From: Atriophallophorus winterbourni
Lineage: Eukaryota; Platyhelminthes; Trematoda; Plagiorchiida; Microphallidae
Assembly (NCBI GenBank): GCA_013407085.1
Contig: JACCGJ010020047.1
Span: 1-64,000, forward strand
Reading direction: 5' to 3'
Length of the DNA stretch: 64,000 bases
The notes under the pieces were generated by a model. The model saw only the letters and a list, made by a program, of their open reading frames with translations. It had not been told where the DNA came from and searched no databases. The position numbers were made by a program, and so were the translations under genes. Shown here in pieces: positions 56,301 to 64,000 of this stretch; position 1 is the stretch's first letter, and every line of letters begins with the position of its first letter.

Positions 56301-59300
56301 ACTCAAATTTCCTTGCATTAGCAATAATCATTCGTTTCTACACGTGGGCAACGTTGTTCAGGTCATACCTCCGGGTTGCATGGCTCTCCCTCCCCCAATC
56401 TTCCTAGACTCGTCTAATCTGATAGACTCTCAGCCCACGTCAATTACACTCCATGGCTACAACAATAATCAGTGTCCTGCATACATGTTAAACCGTTTGT
56501 GCCAATCCTTGATTATTTGTATACGGTTGTCTGGTATTTATTATTATAATTAATTTACTTTTCATTCCCCGATTTTTAGCGCCGTGATCTACGCCAATCG
56601 TCATGTTCTTTCTCTTTACGAACGAACCCATCCACACCGCCTGGCCAAAACATCTCAACCTAGCTTGACTCAATCGCAACACCACGGAGGTGGGGATCAT
56701 TCGGATGCTACGGATGGGGCACGTGGATCACAAGATGCCTCTAGTGGCCCTGTAATCATCGGTCATGTGTACATTCATCCAACCGCTGTAATTGACTCCA
56801 CGGCAGTGGTATGTTACAAATCGGGTTACCGGTGTTCCATTTTGAGCGTCCCATGAGCGTTGGCGAAATCCAGTCACAACCTCGTTACTGTTTAAAACGT
56901 CATTCGTTTCTTATTGCGTACTCACACGATTCGAGTGGCTAGGTTCCAGTATTTGGCTTTCTGTCCATTAAAATTTTGCATTACTTTGAATCAGTTAGCG
57001 TAGATGATTAGGTTTGATATTGAAGCGAATACTTGTACCTCAGGGATTGGATGTTCTGTGTTGTGTGTTGGCTGAGCTGGCATTGTAACAGTACGACGTT
57101 TCGTCATCAAGCTAGATGACATCGTCAGCTGAACTTCTTGCGAAGTGTTAGCAACCGTCGTGTTTTCTGATTTTATACGCTCACTGTTCTGTTTATTTCC
57201 TCGTCATTGGTTGTTCTCAAGGTCACGCGTCTTAATGTTCGGTTCCTCATTGGTACATACATGTCGTCCAATTGGACGTGTTGATTCAATGACCGCGTTG
57301 TGGAGTGCCACGCCTCGAGGAATTCCCGTATGTGGCGCGTGCGTCCCCTTGCAATGACTCTGGTTCCATTCCAGTTGACTTGGTGTCCTTCTTGGTCAAC
57401 GTGAATTGATAGTAACGATTTGTATTCGTGCCTCCTTACCGCTGATTGGTGTTCACTCAGTCTGGTACCCAGCCTCCTTCCAGTCTGTCCCACGTAATGC
57501 ATCTCACAATCCGCGCATGGGATTTTGTAGACCACGTTTGTTTTGTCTTCTTCTTTCAAGCTATCTTTCAATTTGCACAGCTGATTGCGGAGTGTTCGCG
57601 TAGGTCTGTGTGCAACATTGATTCCGAGTGGTTGCAGTACTCTTGCAGCGATTTCTGAAACATTCTCAATGTAAGGTAAAGGTTTCCTGACCTGTGCGTT
57701 TGGTTGCTCCGTGGGCAAGCTTCTTGGCGATTTGTATCTTAGTATAAAGCTCTTCGGGTAGCCGTTTTTCATCAGGACTTTGAAGAGGTATCTTTCTTCC
57801 TCCACCAGCCCAATAAGGCAATATCATCAGCATAGTCATAGGGCGGATCTGTCAACTGAGTCAAAGGGGGCTGTGATATCCAGAAATAACACAATGGTAG
57901 GTCGCTGATACAGGTGACGGTGTTCTAGCAACTGTCGCAGAACGAAGATCTGGTCTACACATCCGCGCCCTGGTCGGAAGCCAGCTTGCTCTTCGCGAGA
58001 AGTGCCCTCGTGAATCGGTGTAAGTCTGCGAAGGAGGATGGCAACCAATATCTTAGCTACCACCGGAATAAGCGAAATTCCGTGATAGTTGCAGCATTCG
58101 TTCCGCGCTCCTTTTTATGGACTGGTATTACTAGCGATTCACCCCAGGAGGCAGGTACCCTCTCATCCACCCAAACCTTTGAGAACAGCTCGCGCAATTC
58201 TGCTACGACTGCCTTGCCTCCTTCCTTGAATAGGAGGATGGTTTTGCTCAGACCTTGCGGCTTAGGGCCACAGACACGAATCAATTGGTAAAGTCTCCTC
58301 ATGTTGTTCATGGCTAACGCTCTTTCCATCTCCGAGGCGCGTTCTTTCCACCAATACTCACGGTCACGTCTCAGACTATCTTTGATTAGGAGTCTAAGAC
58401 ACTTCCGATCGTCCTCATACTCTAAACCACTCGGTATGGCACGGCGCCGTTCGAGTAGCGTGAGGGACTCAGCTGAGACCCAGAGGTGTGACGGTTGACG
58501 AGTGACTTTGCAGCATTCCGTAGCAGAGTCATAGAGTGCTTGCTTAAAGTAGTGCCAATGACGATCCAGCTCGACCGGCCGATTTTTGGAAAGGGAAACC
58601 GATAGAGTATCCCTAAATCTGGTACCGTTAGACGCTCAATCTGTATATGGATGGTCTGCTTTACTTAGTACGCTGTGATCAAGTTAAAGAGTTTCGAGCG
58701 GTCCCCGTTCAATAGTGTGATGCACTTTGAACATCCACGGTCTATGAATCCGCGATGAGTGCGACAGTCGACGAGGCACATTATCGTTAGTTGCTTCTGT
58801 TTATGACATCTAGCGAAAAAGCGATTTCGCAACATCGTCGCTAACAGTTTATCGACGTGGTGGACCAGTGGGGCTAGGAGGCAACAAGCTGACGGGAAAA
58901 CTTCAATTTCATCCGCTCCAAATCACCCGAAATTCCGTATGCCGATTTGGCATAACAACTATCTGGATAGTAACCGCTGTGTTGACACCAAATGTGCAGT
59001 TAAGTAACTGACTGATGCGTTTTTTAAGGTGGCAGCCTTCCCTTTCCTTTTCGTAAGAACCGTTTAACTGGACTAAGTAGATCCACTCCTGCGGCGCTAG
59101 AAAATGTTTCCAACTTTTTCGAACACCAGCTCTTCGGGACTACACGAAGATTTCCTACCAGCAGAGCGTATTTCACCAACCTTATTGACAAATATGTAGT
59201 CTCAGTCAATGCGAGTGATCAGAATGGCGACTATTGCGCTTTCTACTCCAGATATAAGATTAGAATTTTAAGAAAGTACATCTTCGTCCGAACGTGAGTG

Positions 59301-61601
59301 AAATAAGCGTCGTATATGTGGGTCCGATCGGCCTCATAAGGAATAGCAAGAAGATTATTGCACCTGAAATTTTGGCTTCCACGCTATACGCTCGTGGGTG
59401 TATATAAACAGTACATGTACTTCTTTCTTTTAAACAATCTAAACCACGCGGTCATAATTATCAATCAAGTTCATACGAGTTTACCCGTGCGATTATCTCG
59501 GTGAGGTTGTTCGAGTATTGTGTTTGCCTTTTAGCTCGGACCCAACGTGAGCATCGGCGAGCGTGCTGTGATTCGCGGTGGGGTACGTCTTCGCGATTGC
59601 ATCGTGTTACAGGATGCGGAGATTCGTGAGCACGCGTGTTGCCTGAACGCCGTGATTGGATGGAACGCAATTATCGGCCAGTGGGCGCGTGTCGAAGGCA
59701 CTCCCAACGACCCGAATCCGAATAAACCGTTCACGAAACTGGAAGTTTTGCCTGTTTTCAACTCAAAGGGCCAGCTCAATCCCTCAATCACAGTTATCGG
59801 TGAGCTATTTAACGCGATATTTAAACACGGCACATAAAAAGCACTGCCTATGTTCAATTCTTCGAAATTCCTTTCCATGTTGCAGTCAGCCAGCAAGCTA
59901 AAAGCAGTTGCAATAATCGGCTTCCTGTGAGCAAAACACTACATTTCAATCAAGTGTTATGAACGTGTGCATTTTGTTTTTTCTGTAGCATTCGAGATAC
60001 ATCACCCTTGTGGTTTTCCCTGAGTTGATTGCTTCACTGTCACAGGTTTGGTGGGTAGATTAGCCGAGCTCGTTGAGGTCTGGCCTTACTTCAGCCAACG
60101 AGCATCTGTCATAAGTGACTTCCTTAACAGCATAAACGATGCGCAATCACGGGATATCCATCGCCCGAATTGTTATCATCCAGGGGTTTTGTTGGCCAGC
60201 TTCATACCGCCAACCGATTCAGGCGGTTATCTAGCAGATGATGTTAATTATTACAAAGTACCTTTCACTGAGCCAGTTATTTTATCACCCACCAGTTGTT
60301 TTATCGCTAAATTGTTACTTTAAGAAATCGCCAGTCTCAGGAGTTTCATTTATTTTGACCGGTGCTGTTATTCATCTTGTATACGGAGATGAACAGCATT
60401 CGTTTAGCTTCGCCCAAGTCGATTTGACTAACAAACGACGAGCTCAGCATTCGAGAATAGCGTAAACTACGTCAGCAATTGCAATGACGTTTTTTGCGCA
60501 CTTCACTTTGTTTGAATTATCACGATTACGCTCAACTCCACTATGCGAACTGCTGTGATTGTTTGCCATCCATCAAATTCAATTTTAGCTCCAATGCACC
60601 GGTAAACTCTTATCATGGTGTAGCTCATTTGACTGGTCTAGGTCGTTTCTGTTGTCCTTGACAATCCAGAACTAGCGCCTTTATATGAAGCCGTGATTTG
60701 CCTTTACCTCTATTACACGTGTCGGGGAATTGCGAACGGGCGTGTTTAATCGTATAGTTTTTTGCAGTTTTCTAGTTTATTCATAATTTCTTAAGGCCTT
60801 ACAGCAAGACAGGGATGTTCTATCGATAGTTATACACATTCATTTGTAAGTTACTTTGTACGGGTAGCACCAGCTGATTGCAGATACTCAAGTGTAATCA
60901 TTTACTAAACATACAACACTTGGATCTAGTCTACTGACGTAACACTTTCCTTATGTAAACAGGAAATATCTTTTAGGTATTAAAATACTGATCTACGTGT
61001 GTCCAATCTTAGATTCAGCCTCTTTGTACCATGCATCTGCCTGCATTTCTTGTTACTCACCCTAGCTAATAAGATTAAGTCTACCAGAGCTGACGGGTTT
61101 ATTTGAAACCGTCCATAAAATGAAATGCTTCATTCATCGTTTGACACTCACATTCACAATCACGCTGCGGTCATTGCATTGTCAGGTCAAAATAATATTA
61201 GCCCTGTTCACCGATGAAATGGCACATATCAATCGCTAGATTACGCGCTCTGAGACCGGTTAACCTCAGCTAAAAACCACCGATACTGAATTACTTTTTA
61301 GGTTGCATAAAATATAACAACATGATATAAACAACGGTTCAGCTCTATCAAACGGATGTCTGCTTCAGCAGAATTTGATTTATGGTGTGCAATCGACACT
61401 TGTTCAGATTTACTGTTCACAGCTCTATTCCCTCATTGAAATGATTTTCGAATAGCTGCAGCTCTGCATGGAGCTTTTGACGTTTCATCCTCATTTCCAG
61501 GTTCCAATGTTGAAGTCCCAGCCGAAATAATTGTTCTGAACTGCATCGTTCTTCCACACAAGGAATTGTCACACAGTTCGAAGAACCAGATCATCCTCTA
61601 A
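50336..61601 (+). CDS. GMPPA: Mannose-1-phosphate guanyltransferase alpha (GMPPA), 10 coding exons, complete
   Basis: Coding exons: 50336-50417, 50447-50544, 50585-50688, 51162-51354, 52748-52807, 53687-53814, 54849-54977, 56580-56808, 59535-59799, 61501-61601. The total is 1,389 nt, giving 462 residues plus TAA, with all phases consistent. GMPPA is the regulatory partner of the catalytic GMPPB subunit in cytosolic GDP-mannose synthesis. Seen: the nucleotidyltransferase start [18 protein letters not shown] (18-35), in the GMPPA form rather than the GMPPB GGYGTRLRPL form; [70 protein letters not shown]; and [11 protein letters not shown]-terminal left-handed beta-helix part follows: [36 protein letters not shown], ending in KNQIIL. 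Residues encoded at 56640-56755 form a longer Gln/His/Gly/Ser-rich insert than in vertebrates, which accounts for much of the extra length. The first two introns are only 29 and 40 nt. Confidence 0.95.
50757..50905 (+). repeat. SINE-like repeat copy, diverged (GMPPA intron 3)
   Basis: GGGAGTCTCACTGTCAT, CATATCTCTATAGGCCTGGG and TTGCCTGAACCAGACTTGC. Confidence 0.65.
51675..51730 (+). repeat. SINE-like repeat head fragment (GMPPA intron 4)
   Basis: GCGGATATGCATTCGCGCAG then TACTTCTGGGCTGC; only the 5' portion remains. Confidence 0.45.
52083..52125 (-). ncRNA. Hammerhead-like motif, family B, copy 1
   Basis: Minus strand: UUGGU, CUGACGA (core position 7 is free to vary), an extra G, hairpin GUUUCU-GUGUC-AGAAGC, GAAAC, GUU, GCCAA. 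Helix I is 5 bp (UUGGU with GCCAA, one G-U); helix II is 6 bp with one G-U. All required core bases are present. Confidence 0.6.
52585..52627 (+). ncRNA. Hammerhead-like motif, family B, copy 2 (inverted to copy 1)
   Basis: UUGGU, CUGAUGA, an extra A, perfect hairpin GCUUCU-GUGUC-AGAAGC, GAAAC, GUU, ACCGA. Helix I is 5 bp with one G-U. It lies about 460 nt from copy 1 in opposite orientation within GMPPA intron 4; flanking sequence is also shared in inverted form. Confidence 0.6.
54180..54270 (+). repeat. Short interspersed module with (ATA)n tail, copy 2
   Basis: CTCGCTTTGTACATCTCATT through ATTGTGCAAATA matches 163-240; the tail here is (ATA)n. Confidence 0.55.
55704..55935 (-). repeat. 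SINE-like repeat copy, near full length (GMPPA intron 7)
   Basis: CACAAGCCTGATCCAGGCAA through GAGACTCCAGCC to GATTGCACATCCGTGCATCA. Close to consensus. The ATAC tail is reduced to GAATGAACG. Confidence 0.85.
56237..56280 (+). ncRNA. Hammerhead-like motif, family B, copy 3, degenerate helix II
   Basis: UUGGU, CUGACGA, A, GCUUCU-GUGUC-AAACGU, GAAAC, GUU, ACCCAA. The core is intact, but the 3' arm of helix II has mutated so only part of it can pair. In GMPPA intron 7. Confidence 0.45.
57080..57810 (-). mobile_element. Penelope-like element, C-terminal GIY-YIG endonuclease region, open for 210 codons
   Basis: Minus frame 57805-57173 begins with the post-RT block [20 protein letters not shown], then [20 protein letters not shown], a GIY-YIG-type endonuclease [20 protein letters not shown] with [17 protein letters not shown], and ends [20 protein letters not shown] ... 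[12 protein letters not shown]. Cys residues of the CADC motif precede the YVGQTGR core as in Penelope elements. It is uninterrupted. The RT is absent; to its 5' side lies an RTE-like fragment. The 3' side contains a family A motif. Confidence 0.85.
57089..57134 (-). ncRNA. Hammerhead-like motif, family A, copy 2
   Basis: Minus strand: CUGACGA, extra U, GUCAUC-UAGCUU-GAUGAC (perfect helix II), GAAAC, GUC. Helix I (UUCAG against GUACUG) does not pair well, so this copy may be inactive or act in trans. Confidence 0.5.
57800..58640 (-). mobile_element. RTE-like LINE fragment with deletion inside the RT domain
   Basis: Minus strand: an EN-RT linker with [20 protein letters not shown] and [20 protein letters not shown] (58560-58300), [20 protein letters not shown], a frameshift, [36 protein letters not shown] (motif A, 57895-57840), then within 15 nt YADDIALLG (motif C, near 57825-57800). 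About 100 residues including motif B are missing. Motif C runs directly into the Penelope-like frame. Confidence 0.75.
58645..59520. other. GMPPA intron 8, nothing recognised
   Basis: No repeat or coding match seen before the acceptor at 59534. Confidence 0.35.
59800..61500 (+). other. GMPPA intron 9, nothing recognised
   Basis: 1.7 kb without a repeat copy or coding match that I can recognise. Confidence 0.4.
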
Positions 61602-61886
61602 TCTGTCTGTTTCTCACTGTCTGTGTGCCAATGCCTTCCGCCCAATCACGTCTTTGATTTTTGATGCAGTTTTTAATTCTTTTCGGCCACAAATACTTTG
61701 TTCTTTCCCTTGGTCTGATCTGCTCTTGATTTATGGGTTTATTCTTGTTTCTGTATTGTCAATTTTTCGTTTTAATACACTTCGGTATTTAAATATAGCA
61801 AACTCTGGGATGTTCACTTTCTTACTTTTCTGTATGAAATGCTCGTGGGAGGCGTTTCGGGTTGCAGTGGGCTGTGTGAACCTCAG

Positions 61887-61892
61887 AATAAA
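61887..61892 (+). promoter_or_regulatory. Candidate poly(A) signal of GMPPA
   Basis: AATAAA lies about 286 nt after the TAA stop at 61601. It is the first canonical hexamer downstream and precedes the SINE copy beginning near 62017. Confidence 0.45.
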
Positions 61893-62016
61893 ATTGTCAT
61901 CGAAAAATTCTTCCTAGCAGTTCCTCGTCTTCCTGCGTTTTCTTCTCATGTTCGCTTAAATAGAATTCTGGGAATTAAAATTCAAGACGGCTTAGAAATT
62001 CTGCTGATTTTCACAA

Positions 62017-62212
62017 GCTAACATTGTGTTAAATTGATTTGCCACCGGTGGTGAGCGGCATGCGGAAATTCGCTGGTGTCTCACTGCTATTGCTATTTTG
62101 CTTTCCCATATTTGTCTAGGCCTTGGCAACCTGACGTTATCCTTACCCATGCGCAGTCTATGACTGTGACGCACTTCGCCAGGATCAGGCTTGTGATTTC
62201 ATTCATACATCA
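62017..62212 (+). repeat. SINE-like repeat copy, moderately diverged
   Basis: TTAAATTGATTTGCCACCGG through TCTAGGCCTTGGCAACCTGA to TTTCATTCATACATC. Lies downstream of the GMPPA poly(A) signal. Confidence 0.8.
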
Positions 62213-62219
62213 TCGCTCT

Positions 62220-62700
62220 GCACACCCGTCAATGTTCTTTAAGTGCGAACCATTGTGTGGCTCTAATCACAACTGTTATACTGAACCAAAACACTCGTAC
62301 TTGTAATAAATCGGGAATGTTACAACAGTAACGATCTTCGTATGTACTAGTTTATTTTTAAGCGGCTGTTGCGTTCGCTAATAGGTTCATTGAAATCTCG
62401 AATCATTATCGTCTACGCGTATCCATCTGATGCGAGATCGTTTTGGACTATAATTCACTTACTTTTCCTACTTCGGACGTCGTAGCCAATACTAGCGGGG
62501 GCACGTGGCGTGGTAACCGTTCAGGTTTCATCCACGAGAATGGTTTCAACCAACAGAGTTGATTTCGGTTAATGGTTGTGTGGCTGAGGTTCGTTTCGTT
62601 ACATCCGAGGACGCTTGGCCTCGAATTTTCATACGTGGCGTTGCCACCAAGTATAAGCGAAGCGCACTCTGTTCTCAATGAATATCTAATTTAAAGAGGA
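62220..62700. other. Intergenic, unassigned
   Basis: A 76-codon minus frame (62678-62448) has the texture of repeat-derived sequence; no domain recognised. Confidence 0.3.
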
Positions 62701-62704
62701 GCGG

Positions 62705-62780
62705 TCAACATACTTTTACTTAACTATTTTTTGTGCGACTATCTCCTCCTGCAGGATGAGCCGGCTTCAATGAAGGGTCT
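62705..62780 (-). repeat. Short (AAAGT)n-tailed mobile module, copy 3
   Basis: Minus strand CTTCATTGAAGCCGGCTCAT... GATAGTCGCACAAAAAATAG. Matches the insertion at 19971-20043; here it directly follows an RTE-like 5' region. Confidence 0.6.
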
Positions 62781-62784
62781 TGGG

Positions 62785-63170
62785 AATTTGGGTAAAAAGA
62801 GGCGTCCCTAGCACCACTCGGGGTTTGTTCGAGTCAGCTTCTCTAGCCTTTGCACAACCAAGTGCGACCTGCAAGGCAGCAGGGAGTTGCCAGTAAGAGG
62901 TGGTGTGCACCAAATAGCCGATTACGAAACTCGGTTTCATATTTTTCCTCAGGGTTTTCTCCCGAAGACTTTCCATCGATTCGGTATCCCTCAAGGCAGT
63001 GGAGGTTTAAAATCAGGGTTTTTTCCCTTAGATGAAATGCCTTCCCAGGCCAACGGGCTCTATCTGCCCGAAGCAAACTGGTTTTTCAGGCCCCAGTCAC
63101 GCCCTCGGCCCTTCTCATGTAGGTAGAAGCAGTGCAGCCGAGCTCGGGGAACCATTCATGCAGTCCAGAA
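62785..63170 (-). mobile_element. RTE-like LINE 5' region fragment
   Basis: Matches the 5' UTR stretches of the elements at 22180-22470 and 46010-46230 (CAAGGCAGTGGAGGTTTAAA near 62992 matches 46214; CCCGAAGCAAACTGGTTTTT near 63067 matches 22396). No coding part follows. Confidence 0.6.
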
Positions 63171-63945
63171 TGTCAACACCACTAACAATGGCTACTTTAA
63201 AAGTATCAGACCTGAGGAATCTTTTTCGAAAATCAAGGCTGCTGACATATCGTCCTTTTGTGTGCGATTAGTCCACAACTTAATTGAACCGTGCATGTAA
63301 TCAAGTTCGGTGAACAGCCTGATAGTTTCTGAGACATGTGCAACTTTTCTGGACATGCTACTTCACAACAGCTCGATTTCATCGTATTGATGCGGAATTA
63401 TAATTAAGTCAACCGCAACATTGGACGCAGTTCAGTTTGCTTGTTGATAGACCATATGCTTCACGTGATTTAAATTAATCAATTGCGTTTGAAATAGAAT
63501 TAATTTATACGCGATCATAAACAACCGTAGTGTGACTACGAAATTGCGATCATTGTCTTAATTTAACTCGAAAATATTTATATTCCTACTCCACTGTCTG
63601 ATGATGTTATTTTGCGTGAACATCTTTCACTGAATCAAATATTTGTTTGTTGATCGATATTTTGTCTAAAGCACGTGAAATTTAACATTGTTGCTGTTGT
63701 TTTGATGCTTCGCAATCTCAAGGTTTACATATTAATGTTGTGCTTGCCTGTAGGCTGTTTTTTCCTAAACAATGTGTACCTTTGTATGCAGTTCACTTGC
63801 ACACGATTTCCGCACAGCATCTTGTCTTTGGTGATCATTCCGAGTAAGACCTAACCACATTTCTCAATGCATTCACTGGTTCGCGCATTTTGATGAACAC
63901 ATCAAATATACAAAGTTATACTCGAATGCAACGAACCCCGATGTT
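63170..63945. other. Intergenic, nothing recognised
   Basis: No gene or repeat recognised. Confidence 0.35.
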
Positions 63946-63947
63946 GA

Positions 63948-64000
63948 AACACAGAATCACACAATGATTCGTGGTCAAGCTCTCAAGGCGCTTATGGATG
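63948..64000 (+). repeat. Module flanking family C repeats, copy 3, cut by the window end
   Basis: ACAGAATCACACAATG and GTCAAGCTCTCAAGGCGCTT match 16025-16065. A family C hammerhead-like repeat may follow just outside the window. Confidence 0.45.

Noticed and set aside
50336..61601. Assignment as the catalytic subunit GMPPB.
   Set aside because: The nucleotide-binding start is [13 protein letters not shown], the GMPPA form, and the C-terminus ends KNQIIL like GMPPA.

Overview
The window reads as repeat-rich nuclear DNA of a parasitic flatworm (Neodermata, trematode or tapeworm). Three conserved eukaryotic genes are split by spliceosomal introns, some only 28-40 nt long. They sit in a dense bed of non-LTR retrotransposons, Penelope-like elements, a short interspersed repeat and small hammerhead-like repeats. 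Tiny introns towards the 5' end of genes are established for schistosomes and relatives. The flatworm assignment is an inference from this and from general repeat style; I could not run a search and do not name a species.

Three complete host genes can be assembled by hand with every exon phase agreeing. (1) A katanin p60 microtubule-severing ATPase, + strand, 3101-13266, 7 coding exons, 513 residues. (2) Mitochondrial fission protein FIS1, - strand, 35272-25800, 5 coding exons, 152 residues, with introns of 28, 28, 31 and 8,927 nt. (3) Mannose-1-phosphate guanyltransferase alpha (GMPPA), + strand, 50336-61601, 10 coding exons, 462 residues, with first introns of 29 and 40 nt. Katanin and FIS1 are convergent; FIS1 and GMPPA are divergent. 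They act in unrelated processes (microtubule severing, mitochondrial/peroxisomal division, GDP-mannose supply) and I see no operon.

Layout: 1-3100 has a microsatellite-tailed repeat and a retrotransposon endonuclease fragment. 3101-13510 is the katanin gene; its introns hold short repeats, a Penelope-like 3' end and an RTE-like reverse transcriptase remnant. 13.5-25.8 kb is intergenic repeat territory: hammerhead-like repeats at 16.1-16.7 kb, a well-preserved CR1-like LINE at 17.9-20.4 kb abutting a Penelope-like fragment, and an RTE-like 5' region at 21.3-22.5 kb. 25.8-35.3 kb is FIS1; its 8.9-kb intron holds a decayed Ty3/gypsy-type pol, SINE copies and a CR1-like LINE interrupted by a SINE. 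35.3-50.3 kb is LINE-rich and includes two RTE-type elements, an inverted repeat around a (TA)n/(TC)n tract and a terminal-inverted-repeat element at 46.3 kb, ending in a head-to-tail SINE cluster. 50.3-61.9 kb is GMPPA, with hammerhead-like motifs and a Penelope/RTE junction in its introns. The rest to 64000 is repeat-derived or blank.

The most unusual layer is three sequence families with a hammerhead-ribozyme layout: a conserved core, a helix II hairpin, a GAAA box and a short helix I, with some base-pair changes between copies that preserve pairing. One family lies in Penelope-like 3' ends, one occurs as an inverted pair in a GMPPA intron, and one forms a small cluster at 16.1-16.7 kb.
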